DNA of 64,000 nucleotides from Latilactobacillus sakei (lineage in GTDB: Bacteria; Bacillota; Bacilli; Lactobacillales; Lactobacillaceae): NCBI GenBank assembly GCA_002953655.1, contig CP025839.1, positions 1 through 64,000 on the forward strand, given 5' to 3'. The notes under the pieces were generated by a model. That model was given only the letters and a program-made list of their open reading frames with translations. It did not search any database and was not told the origin of the DNA. How positions within the stretch are numbered: the stretch's first letter is position 1; each line of letters opens with the position of its first letter. Positions 47,601 through 55,013 of the stretch are shown here, piece after piece. The position numbers and the translations under genes are program-made.

Positions 47601-47961
47601 AGTGCTGTTGTCGATAATGATTAATTTTTTGATTGAGTTTGTCTTGGCGGGTTGCAAGCCAAGTATTGGCTACTTCGCGGACAATATCATTGGCAAATGC
47701 ACCAACATCATTGCCGGTAATACTGAAGACATTTTGTTGATTAGCAACACCATCTTCAAACATCACTAATAACTCTTGCAAGGCGGCAAGCATGTTAGTA
47801 CCCGCGTAATCTGAGAATTCCCATAAGTAACGTTCAATCTGTTTAAAAACAAATTGATAATCTGGCGGTAATTGAGTAATCCGCTTCTTGAAGGCTTGGT
47901 AATCCGCCTTTTCTTGGCGGTGATTTTTAGAAACACCGAGTAGTTTTAATAAAGTATCCAT
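47599..47961 (-). CDS. DUF1048 protein
   Basis: This is a 120-residue DUF1048-type protein, all helical, with KKRITQLPPDYQFVFKQIERYLW and FANDIVREVANTWLATRQDKL. The family has no known activity but is consistently encoded directly after a PadR regulator, as here (1-bp overlap). So it may modulate that regulator or the membrane proteins it controls. No membrane helices. Confidence 0.82.
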   Translation of the reverse strand: MDTLLKLLGVSKNHRQEKADYQAFKKRITQLPPDYQFVFKQIERYLWEFSDYAGTNMLAALQELLVMFEDGVANQQNVFSITGNDVGAFANDIVREVANTWLATRQDKLNQKINHYRQQH

Positions 47962-48308
47962 TATGATTGTTCCTCCAACTGGGCTTTAATGGTGGTCATT
48001 TTATCGGTTAGAAACAACCAGCGTTGCCAAAAGTCAGCTAGGGCCTGTGTCCCAGCGATATTTAAAGTGTAGAATTTACGAGCTGGTCCTTTTGAGGATG
48101 GCTTTTTTTCAACGTTGACGAGTTGATTTTTTTCAAGGCGCAAAAGAATGGTATAGACTGTCCCTTCAACGACATCATTGAATCCCAACTGATTTAGGGT
48201 TTGCGTGATCTCGTAACCATACGTTTCGCGATGACTAATGATTTCTAAAACGAGTCCTTCAAGCACCCCTTTAAGCATTTCTGTTAATTTATTATTCAAA
48301 TGGCTCAC
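47961..48308 (-). CDS. PadR-family transcriptional regulator
   Basis: This is a 115-residue repressor with a winged helix. GVLEGLVLEIISHRETYGYEI is the PadR start, NDVVEGTVYTILLRLEKNQLV the recognition helix and ARKFYTLNIAGTQAL the wing. The gene has a promoter with a perfect TGTACCGGTACA palindrome just past the -10, so autoregulation is likely. It overlaps DUF1048. The ABC pair upstream on the other strand could be another target, but nothing in its promoter shows that. Confidence 0.9.
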   Translation of the reverse strand: MSHLNNKLTEMLKGVLEGLVLEIISHRETYGYEITQTLNQLGFNDVVEGTVYTILLRLEKNQLVNVEKKPSSKGPARKFYTLNIAGTQALADFWQRWLFLTDKMTTIKAQLEEQS

Positions 48309-48324
48309 CTACTTTGTATAACTT

Positions 48325-48336
48325 TGTACCGGTACA
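48325..48336. promoter_or_regulatory. PadR operator
   Basis: TGTACCGGTACA is a perfect 12-base palindrome, and TTGTATAAC repeats flank it on both sides. PadR proteins bind ATGT-N-ACAT-type palindromes, which fits. It lies between the padR -10 element and its start codon. Confidence 0.7.
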
Positions 48337-48364
48337 TTGTATAACCGATTAGCGATATGGTCAA
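48336..48364 (-). promoter_or_regulatory. Promoter of padR-DUF1048
   Basis: On the minus strand TTGACC (48364-48359), 17 bases, and TACAAT (48341-48336), then the palindromic operator. Confidence 0.7.
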
Positions 48365-48474
48365 TGTTTTTATTGAATTAAGTTGTTAGTCGTCAATAAT
48401 TAAAGCGCTTAGACTACCGAAAAGAGGGGCATCAATGGTAGAATTGAATTAGAATCTGATTGAGGAGGATGACA

Positions 48475-50370
48475 ATGACAAACGTTCGAATGCAAGATGA
48501 TTTTTATGCGGCAGTGAATCAGGAATGGTTAAAAACGGCCGAAATTCCAGCTGATAAACCAGCAACCGGTGGCTTTGTGGCCCTGGTGGATGAGATCGAT
48601 CAACAATTAATGACCGATTTTAAGCAACTTAAACAAACGGATAATGCTTTATTACAACACTTTTTAGATTATTATGCCCTAGCGGCCGACTTTAAAACAC
48701 GGGATGAACTCGGGATTAATCCGATTTTACCGTTCATCGCACGGGTCCGTTCGATTAATAATTTGGCGGAATATAACCAAGGCTTGGCGGACTGGGTATT
48801 ATCAGGGTTACCAACACCGTTTGGATTATCAGTGGATGCTGATATGAAAGATACAGCGCACCACGCTTTATACGCTGAAGCGGGGAGCTTAATCTTACCT
48901 GATAAAACGTACTACGAGGATGGTAACCAAAGTGCTGAACAATTATTAGCAGTCTTTACCGACATGATGGTCCAACTATTACAAAAGGTCGGCTTTGCGC
49001 CGGTTGTCGCGACTAAGACAGTTAAAGACGCGTTGGCTTTTGACCGCTCGCTGGCACCATTTGTGAAGAGCGCCGAAGAAGCTGCGGATTATGCAAAGTT
49101 GTATAATCCTAAACCACTAAGTGATTTTATCGCACAACAACAAACGATTGATTTCCAAAAGCTCTTCAGCCGCATTTTACCAGTGCAACCTGATAAAATT
49201 ATCGTGACTGAACCAGCTTATTTTGAACAGCTCAATCAGTTGGTGAATGATGATCATTTTGACCAATTTAAGGCATGGTTACTCGTGATGACTATTCGTG
49301 ATTGGAGTGGCTACTTGAACGAAGAAATGCGCCAAATTAGCTCGATTTATAGTCGCGCATTATCCGGTAGCAAGGAAGCAAAACCGCAACAAAAGAGTGC
49401 CTATTACTTAGCCCTTGGCATGTTTAACCAAGTCGTTGGGGATTACTATGGTCGCCGCTATTTTGGGGCAACCGCTAAGGCGGATGTCGAAGCCATGGTG
49501 AAAAAGATGATTGGTGTTTATCAAAGCCGTCTCGAACAAAATGATTGGTTAACCGCAGAAACCCGAGAAAAAGCGATTGTGAAGCTCAATCATTTAGGGA
49601 TTCATGTTGGCTATCCTGAAAAGATTGCACCCATCTTTGAAAAATTGGTGACCGTCCCACAAGCCGATGACGGCACGTTATTTGAAAATACGGCTGATTT
49701 TATTCGGACGATTGAAACGGAAAACTTTGCTAAGTTGACGCAACCAGTTGATCGTGCAAAATGGGAAATGGGTGCGGCGACGGTCAACGCCTACTACTCA
49801 CCTTCTAAAAACGTGATTGTGTTCCCAGCAGCTATTCTACAAGCCCCATTTTATAGTTTGCAACAAAGCAGTAGTGCTAATTACGGTGGGATTGGCGCGG
49901 TCATTGCCCACGAAATTTCACATGCTTTTGATAATAATGGTGCGCAGTTCGATGAATTTGGGAACTTGCATAATTGGTGGCAAGCAACTGATTTAGATCA
50001 TTTTAAGGCTTTATCACAGGAAATGATTGCCGAATTTGATGGTCTAGCATTTGCTGATCAAAAGGTGAATGGCAAACTAACCGTTTCGGAAAATATCGCG
50101 GATGCTGGTGGCTTAAGCTGTGCGCTCGAAGCAGCTAAGGGCGAAGATGATGTTGATTTGGAAGCCTTCTTCGTTAACTGGGCCACGATTTGGCGAATGA
50201 AAGCCACACAACAATATCAACAATTACTATTAAATATCGATGTCCACGCACCAAATGCACTACGGGCCAACGTCCAAGTTCAAAATCTAGCGGATTTCTA
50301 CACTACTTTTGATGTTCAATCTGCCGATAAGATGTATTTAGCACCGGATAAACGCGTCACGATTTGGTAA
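48475..50370 (+). CDS. pepO: M13 family metallopeptidase PepO
   Basis: PepO is a neprilysin-type zinc endopeptidase that cleaves oligopeptides, cytoplasmic in lactic acid bacteria. It is 631 residues with no signal peptide. The zinc motif HEISH appears in VIAHEISHAFDNNG, with ENIADAGG supplying the third ligand and NAYYSPSKN the substrate-binding motif. Start is ATG 48475, 6 bp after GAGGAGG; two nearby upstream frame starts overlap the Shine-Dalgarno. An inverted repeat-like catabolite motif is seen near 48400. Confidence 0.93.
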   Translation: MTNVRMQDDFYAAVNQEWLKTAEIPADKPATGGFVALVDEIDQQLMTDFKQLKQTDNALLQHFLDYYALAADFKTRDELGINPILPFIARVRSINNLAEYNQGLADWVLSGLPTPFGLSVDADMKDTAHHALYAEAGSLILPDKTYYEDGNQSAEQLLAVFTDMMVQLLQKVGFAPVVATKTVKDALAFDRSLAPFVKSAEEAADYAKLYNPKPLSDFIAQQQTIDFQKLFSRILPVQPDKIIVTEPAYFEQLNQLVNDDHFDQFKAWLLVMTIRDWSGYLNEEMRQISSIYSRALSGSKEAKPQQKSAYYLALGMFNQVVGDYYGRRYFGATAKADVEAMVKKMIGVYQSRLEQNDWLTAETREKAIVKLNHLGIHVGYPEKIAPIFEKLVTVPQADDGTLFENTADFIRTIETENFAKLTQPVDRAKWEMGAATVNAYYSPSKNVIVFPAAILQAPFYSLQQSSSANYGGIGAVIAHEISHAFDNNGAQFDEFGNLHNWWQATDLDHFKALSQEMIAEFDGLAFADQKVNGKLTVSENIADAGGLSCALEAAKGEDDVDLEAFFVNWATIWRMKATQQYQQLLLNIDVHAPNALRANVQVQNLADFYTTFDVQSADKMYLAPDKRVTIW

Positions 50371-50498
50371 ATTAAAAAAGTACGTTTAACGAGTGACGCT
50401 AAGCGCAGAAGACATTTTCAAAAAGCACGATTAAGAAAAAGTGCGTTTGAAATGGTTTAGCTTTGCGCATTAATGTCGAGTGTCAAAGTTTGGAAATC
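50371..50498. repeat. Intergenic repeat-like sequence, copy B
   Basis: No gene is seen here. 50440-50475 aligns with 14517-14552 (copy A). A potential hairpin pairs TTTCAAA..GCAC (50417-50429) with GTGC.TTTGAAA (50441-50452). AAAAGTACGTTTAA at 50376-50389 and AAAAGCACGATTAA at 50421-50434 are related to AAAAGCACGTTTA in copy A. Probably a degenerate dispersed element. Confidence 0.45.
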
Positions 50499-50541
50499 AA
50501 AAAGAGGCCGGAGACAAAATTACTTTTGTCCCGGCCTCTTT
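50499..50541 (+). terminator. Terminator after pepO
   Basis: AAAGAGGCCGG..ACAAAA pairs with TTTTGT.CCGGCCTCTTT. Confidence 0.9.
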
Positions 50542-50563
50542 CATTGGAAATGGGGGATTTTGA

Positions 50564-51181
50564 ATGACGGAAAAAGAACGAATGATTAATGGCCAGATTT
50601 ACCGCGCGAATGATGCAGAACTGCGAGCAGATATGAAACGGGCCCGGGTTTTAACCCGTCTTTTTAACCAAACAACGGAGGAACAACAGGCTTACCGCCG
50701 CGAATTAACGCAACAATTATTCGCTCAAAGTGGCGCTGATTTATATATTGAACCACCGTTTCGCACGGATTATGGGTGTCAGACGACAATTGGTCAGCGC
50801 GTTTATATGAACTATGATTGTATTATTATTGATGTCGCGCCAGTCACGATCGGGGATAATGTTTTCTTTGGCCCTCGAGTTGGTCTATACACCGCCGGTC
50901 ACCCTATCTCAGCACAAGGCCGGCGTGATGATTTAGAATATGGCAAACGAATCACAATTGGTAATGATGTTTGGATTGGTGGTAATACGGTCGTTAATCC
51001 GGGGGTGACGATTGGCAATAATGTTGTGATTGGTTCCGGCTCAGTGGTCACGAAAGATATTCCCGATAATGTCGTTGCAGTGGGGAATCCCTGCCGTGTA
51101 TTACGACCAATTGATCAAGCCGAAGAGGATTATTGGGCCCGCGAAAAAGAACAGTACTTTTCAGAAATCGCTAATGACTAA
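50564..51181 (+). CDS. Sugar O-acetyltransferase (Maa/LacA family)
   Basis: This is a 205-residue left-handed beta-helix acetyltransferase. The N-terminal Mac domain (ERMINGQIYRANDAELRADM) is followed by hexapeptide repeats such as VTIGDNVFFGPRVGLYTAGHP, with the catalytic His in TAGHP, and VTIGNNVVIGSGSVV. Substrate could be maltose, galactoside or glucose. The end overlaps the convergent cytX gene by 11 bp with no terminator. Confidence 0.9.
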   Translation: MTEKERMINGQIYRANDAELRADMKRARVLTRLFNQTTEEQQAYRRELTQQLFAQSGADLYIEPPFRTDYGCQTTIGQRVYMNYDCIIIDVAPVTIGDNVFFGPRVGLYTAGHPISAQGRRDDLEYGKRITIGNDVWIGGNTVVNPGVTIGNNVVIGSGSVVTKDIPDNVVAVGNPCRVLRPIDQAEEDYWAREKEQYFSEIAND

Positions 51182-52337
51182 TTTTTCGATGGCCTACAAC
51201 TTGAGCGAGACAGTATAAAATTAACCAGAGACAGATCATCAAAAGGACGGTTGTTCCCAGTGGAAAATCAAAGTGCTGCAAGCCATAATAGGCAATTGCC
51301 CCTAAAAGCCAACCACTAAAATTGATGGCAATTGGTAATCGGCGGTAGCAATAATTGAAGAAAACAATCGTATAGAGCGGTGTGAAGGCTGCACTTATTA
51401 GCGTGAGAAAGAATTCGTATTTGAAGAGTTGGTGATTCGCAATTAAGCCCAATCCAATCAGTGTGACGAGGATGCCCAATATATTTTCTGAATAACGTAT
51501 TTTAGGGAACAGGTTTTTGAGATTAACACCAGCAGAATAGGCATCCAAAAAGGTTGTCGTAATGGTCGAGAAGATGATGATAAATAAAATTAAAAAGCCG
51601 AAGCGACTGGTTGCTAAAAATTGATTAAAATCAGCATAGCCAGTTACAATAACCGTTAAAAAGCCTAAGAAAAACATCATTAGACTACCAAGAAAGTAGC
51701 CGCTAGTACTCCATAACGAGAGTGCTAGTGGCTTTTTTGAATCCTTAGTATAATCGGCAATTAGCGGTAACCACGAAAGCGCCATTGCAATACTGAGCTC
51801 AATGGCAGCCCCGAAGCTCAGTGAATTGGTACTCAGATGAGTGGCGGGACCAGTAAATTGGCTAAGTTGCCAAAAAAGGCCCAGACAAGCAAACACTAAG
51901 AACAATACGATGGTGTTATTCAGTTTGAAAAAGAACTGGGTTTTAATTGCCAACCAAAAAATAATTAAGCCAGTCACGATGATGGCATTCATCAGATAGC
52001 TGAGCTGGGTCAGTTTAAGCTGCTGCATCGCTTGGGCGGCATTAGCAATCATAATCCCCGTCCAACCAACTAATTGAATGACGTTTAAAATCGCAAAGAG
52101 GATAAAACCGGCTTTGCCGTAAATCGGGGCCGTCAATTCGATTGCGTTTTGATGGCGCGTGCCACCGAGAAAACTAGCCGGTAATAGCAATAAAAAGGCC
52201 CCAATTAGATGACCGATGATAATGGCGAGACTGCCTTTGACGATCCCCAGGGGCGCAATGAGGGTTCCCGTGATGATTTCCGCAATTGAAATGGCCGCCC
52301 CAAACCAGAGTAGAAATTGATTATGATTAACTTTCAT
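51171..52337 (-). CDS. cytX: Putative hydroxymethylpyrimidine transporter CytX
   Basis: This is an NCS1-type permease of 388 residues with about 12 helices. It is the final gene of the thiM-thiD-thiE-cytX operon, which is under TPP-riboswitch control. Helical core LWFGAAISIAEIITGTLIAPLG and SLSFGAAIELSIAMALSWLPLI are typical of the CytX branch. Uptake of HMP or a related thiamine precursor is inferred from operon context. The start overlaps thiE by 11 bp. Confidence 0.85.
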   Translation of the reverse strand: MKVNHNQFLLWFGAAISIAEIITGTLIAPLGIVKGSLAIIIGHLIGAFLLLLPASFLGGTRHQNAIELTAPIYGKAGFILFAILNVIQLVGWTGIMIANAAQAMQQLKLTQLSYLMNAIIVTGLIIFWLAIKTQFFFKLNNTIVLFLVFACLGLFWQLSQFTGPATHLSTNSLSFGAAIELSIAMALSWLPLIADYTKDSKKPLALSLWSTSGYFLGSLMMFFLGFLTVIVTGYADFNQFLATSRFGFLILFIIIFSTITTTFLDAYSAGVNLKNLFPKIRYSENILGILVTLIGLGLIANHQLFKYEFFLTLISAAFTPLYTIVFFNYCYRRLPIAINFSGWLLGAIAYYGLQHFDFPLGTTVLLMICLWLILYCLAQVVGHRKISH

Positions 52338-53001
52338 GATTATTCCCTTCTGAGATCTGCCAAAATTGGTTTAACGTTTGGACTGCTTGGGGGATATTTT
52401 TAGCTTGTGTAATGGCGGAAATCACAGCTGCCCCCGCGACACCGGTTTCCGCAATTTGCTGGCAATTTTTTAAACTGATGCCGCCAATTGCAACGACCGG
52501 TAATTGGCTAAGTTTTACGAATGCCTTGAGTTGTGCTAAACCGAGTGGTGTTTTGGCATCTTCCTTAGAATTCGTCGGAAAGATGGGGCCTACACCAATA
52601 TAATCAAGCGTTGCTTGTTGATGACTGTTCAGAATTTCTTGAGCGGTATGACAGGATAGTCCGGTAATTAGTCCGTGTTGTTTGGCGACTTCAATTTTAG
52701 GCCAAGGATGATCGGATTGCCCAACGTGGAGTCCGTCTGCTTGCAAATCTAAAGCTAATTCTAAGCGATCATCGATAATAAACGGTACGTGATAAGTGTG
52801 ACAAAGTGCTTGTGCTTTTTGGGCGTATTCGTACCGCATTGCGTCAGTTGGTAAGCTATTAGGCCCCTTATCTCTGAATTGGAAACAAGTAATTCCGGCC
52901 TGTAAAGCCTGTTCAAGTACCGGGAGAAAGTTTTTACGACCGGTATCTTGTGTACCAGCCACTAAATAAGTTTGGAGTATTTCCTGGGCAATATTAGGCA
53001 T
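52327..53001 (-). CDS. thiE: Thiamine-phosphate synthase ThiE
   Basis: ThiE couples HMP pyrophosphate with thiazole phosphate. The 224-residue TIM barrel has FQFRDKG near 38-44, DDRLELALDLQADGLHVGQSD and IGVGPIFPTNSKEDAKTPLG for pyrophosphate binding. ATG 53001 lies 5 bp after AGGAGGTTA; the reading frame extends further upstream but lacks a ribosome-binding site and overlaps thiD. It overlaps thiD by 8 bp, so translation is coupled. Confidence 0.94.
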   Translation of the reverse strand: MPNIAQEILQTYLVAGTQDTGRKNFLPVLEQALQAGITCFQFRDKGPNSLPTDAMRYEYAQKAQALCHTYHVPFIIDDRLELALDLQADGLHVGQSDHPWPKIEVAKQHGLITGLSCHTAQEILNSHQQATLDYIGVGPIFPTNSKEDAKTPLGLAQLKAFVKLSQLPVVAIGGISLKNCQQIAETGVAGAAVISAITQAKNIPQAVQTLNQFWQISEGNNHES

Positions 53002-53806
53002 GGTTAACCTCCTGATAAGCCCAATGATTTGTAGGGCCGTGACCGTGGCCGACCGCAATTGGGTTGGCAATGGCCGCTTGAATGAAGGCTTTACTAATCT
53101 GAATGGCTTTTTTGAGGGGAACTTGTTTAGCAAGTTCGGCGGTTAAACAAGCCGAGAAGGTGTCACCGGTGCCGTGGGTGCGAACGGTCGCAATTCGTGG
53201 TGTGTTTAACCAGTCGTCACTACCGTCAGCGTAGAGAACGTAATCACAGGCTTGGTTATGGTTATCGAGATGGCCCCCTTTAATAATGATATTTTTAGCG
53301 CCCATTTTTTGCAGTTGCGTGGCGGCGCTTTTAAAATCGGCAGTTGTTTGAATTTTTCGACCAGTTAACACTTCTGCCTCGGGTAGGTTAGGCGTTAAGA
53401 CCGTTGCCAAAGGTAAGAGTTCTGACCGCAAAGTGTCAATGGCGGTATCCGCTAGTAGAGAAGCACCACCTTTTGCAATCATAACCGGATCGAGTGTTAA
53501 AGGCCCAAAGTCGAAGCGCCGGAGGTTTTGGGCAACGACGGCGACGTGCTCAGCATCGGCGAGCATACCGGTTTTACAAGCGCGGATCTTAAAATCGGCT
53601 GCGAGCGATTCAAACTGTTTAGTGACTAGTTCGAGCGGTAATGGGAAGCTATCTTGGACGCCAAGCGTATTTTGGGCCGTGATTGCGACGACCACGTTGG
53701 TGGCAAAGACGTGGCGTTCTTGGATGGTTTTAATGTCGGCTTGCATACCGGCGCCGCCGCCACTATCTGAACCGGCGATTGTTAATGCTTGTGGAAAATT
53801 ATTCAT
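52994..53806 (-). CDS. thiD: Hydroxymethylpyrimidine (phosphate) kinase ThiD
   Basis: ThiD phosphorylates HMP and HMP-P, a salvage and synthesis step. The 270 residues are ribokinase-like: TIAGSDSGGGAGMQADIK at 9-26, PVMIAKGGASLL, and THGTGDTFSACL with the catalytic Asp. It overlaps thiM by 8 bp upstream and thiE by 8 bp downstream, so all are translated together. With ThiM and ThiE but without ThiC or ThiG, the operon is a salvage route. Confidence 0.95.
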   Translation of the reverse strand: MNNFPQALTIAGSDSGGGAGMQADIKTIQERHVFATNVVVAITAQNTLGVQDSFPLPLELVTKQFESLAADFKIRACKTGMLADAEHVAVVAQNLRRFDFGPLTLDPVMIAKGGASLLADTAIDTLRSELLPLATVLTPNLPEAEVLTGRKIQTTADFKSAATQLQKMGAKNIIIKGGHLDNHNQACDYVLYADGSDDWLNTPRIATVRTHGTGDTFSACLTAELAKQVPLKKAIQISKAFIQAAIANPIAVGHGHGPTNHWAYQEVNHA

Positions 53807-54608
53807 GAGTTAAAACCTCCGTGACTTGTGCATGGTTTTGAATGTCAGTTGCTGTAATGTTAAATAAACGGTCTAATAATTGCGGGTAAAAAGAACCGGG
53901 TAAAGGCGTTGGCATTGATTCGGCAACTAATTGCCCAGCAACGGCAAAGGTCGTTGCGGCTTCGATAGCAGCCTGATAGGGATTGTCAGGACTGACGGCG
54001 ACAAACGCGGCGCAAAGACCAGTTAGCATATCACCAGAGCCGACGTGGACCTGGAAAAGTGGCGTGCCATTGGCAACTTTAGTTGTGTGTTGACCATCAG
54101 TGATGATATCGATTGGACCGGAAAGTAAGATGGTTGTTTGCTGTTTTCTAGCAGCTGTTTGGGCCACTTGGACGAGGTCAATTTCGCCGGTACCGGCATC
54201 AATACCATTCGCCTGCCAGTCTAAACCAGCTAGATAAGCAATCTCGCCTGCATTTCCGCGGATAATTTTGGGGGTCCCCAGTGCTAAGAGTTCATTGATA
54301 ATTTTCTGACGATAATGAATTGAACCAACTGCGACTGGATCGATGACGACTGGTTTATTTTGGCGATAAGCTTCAGCCATTAAAGCCTTCATTTGGTGAA
54401 TGGGCCCAGCGGATAGCGTTCCGATATTGATGCTGAGTGCCTGAGCAATGGTGACCATTTCAGGGGCTTCTTCAGGATCACTGGACATAATTGGGGACGC
54501 ACCAATAATATTTTGAACATTGGCGACTTGATCGACCGTGACGCCGTTTGCGACGTTGGTGATAATCGGGTTAGCTTGTTTTATCTGATCTAACAGTGTG
54601 TTTGACAT
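53799..54608 (-). CDS. thiM: Hydroxyethylthiazole kinase ThiM
   Basis: ThiM phosphorylates the thiazole moiety for salvage. The 269-residue ribokinase-like protein has NIIGASPIMSSDPEEAPEM, VVIDPVAVGS and VGSGDMLTGLCAAFVAV with the catalytic Asp. ATG 54608, 7 bp after GGGAGG, is the start; a longer frame runs back into the riboswitch expression platform and is not used. First gene of the operon, directly after the TPP riboswitch. Confidence 0.95.
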   Translation of the reverse strand: MSNTLLDQIKQANPIITNVANGVTVDQVANVQNIIGASPIMSSDPEEAPEMVTIAQALSINIGTLSAGPIHQMKALMAEAYRQNKPVVIDPVAVGSIHYRQKIINELLALGTPKIIRGNAGEIAYLAGLDWQANGIDAGTGEIDLVQVAQTAARKQQTTILLSGPIDIITDGQHTTKVANGTPLFQVHVGSGDMLTGLCAAFVAVSPDNPYQAAIEAATTFAVAGQLVAESMPTPLPGSFYPQLLDRLFNITATDIQNHAQVTEVLTHE

Positions 54609-54630
54609 GCAAATAACCTCCCTTAAAATC

Positions 54631-54674
54631 AAAAAAACCACTTTTAGATGCACGAATGCATAGAAAAGTGGTGT
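54631..54674 (-). terminator. Terminator of the TPP riboswitch expression platform
   Basis: On the minus strand ACCACTTTT.TA pairs with TA.AAAAGTGGT and is followed by TTTTTTT, located between the aptamer and thiM. TPP binding would favour it. Confidence 0.85.
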
Positions 54675-54690
54675 TGGTTTAATAGAGAAA

Positions 54691-54781
54691 GGCACTTTCC
54701 TACGCAAGTCTGAACTTACAGGTTCAAAGGGATCAGGTTGTACAAACCTATCTCAGTTCTTCTAAGAACACCCCTAGTGCA
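54691..54781 (-). promoter_or_regulatory. TPP (thiamine pyrophosphate) riboswitch
   Basis: On the minus strand, the THI-box core is visible: ACTAGGGGTG at the 5' end, CTGAGAT, then CCCTTTGAACCTG and TGCGTAGGAAA at the 3' end. The order, spacing and the terminator that follows show a functional aptamer controlling thiM-thiD-thiE-cytX. The 3' arm is somewhat changed between CCTG and GCGTAGG. Confidence 0.95.
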
Positions 54782-54802
54782 AAGCGATTAAATTGTACCT
54801 TC

Positions 54803-54830
54803 AGTATACGGCAAATCGTTATTTTTGCAA
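54803..54830 (-). promoter_or_regulatory. Promoter of the thi operon
   Basis: On the minus strand TTGCAA (54830-54825), 16 bases and TATACT (54808-54803), 22 bp before the riboswitch. Confidence 0.65.
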
Positions 54831-54867
54831 CCGTTTTAATTTTTGGATAATAATTAACACTATTATA

Positions 54868-54879
54868 CGGTATAGACCA
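54868..54879. promoter_or_regulatory. NagR/YvoA-like operator 1
   Basis: CGGTATAGACCA contains GGTATAGACC, the GntR-family N-acetylglucosamine regulator site (TGGTNTAGACCA type). It lies upstream of the GlcNAc PTS gene. Confidence 0.7.
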
Positions 54880-54922
54880 AAATATTTTTGAATTAAGAAA
54901 CCGCTTTACTCCTTAGTTTTAA

Positions 54923-54934
54923 AGGTCTATACCA
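54923..54934. promoter_or_regulatory. NagR/YvoA-like operator 2
   Basis: AGGTCTATACCA contains GGTCTATACC, the exact reverse complement of the core of site 1. The two are about five helical turns apart and just before the nagE promoter. Confidence 0.7.
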
Positions 54935-54946
54935 ACTATTAAGCGC

Positions 54947-54975
54947 TTGCTTATCGTTTATATTAATGATTTAAT
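54947..54975 (+). promoter_or_regulatory. Promoter of nagE
   Basis: TTGCTT (54947-54952), 17 bases, TTTAAT (54970-54975), 38 bp before the ATG and just downstream of operator 2. Confidence 0.5.
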
Positions 54976-55013
54976 ATTGTTAACGAAATAAATGAATGAG
55001 TGGAGGATAACTT

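Noticed and set aside
48400-48413. Catabolite-responsive element (TTAAAGCGCTTAGA) before pepO
   Set aside because: Two mismatches to the cre consensus and no sugar-linked gene; too weak to claim.
54935-54955. cre near nagE (AAGCGCTTGC)
   Set aside because: Four mismatches to the cre consensus; kept only as a GC-rich palindromic core.
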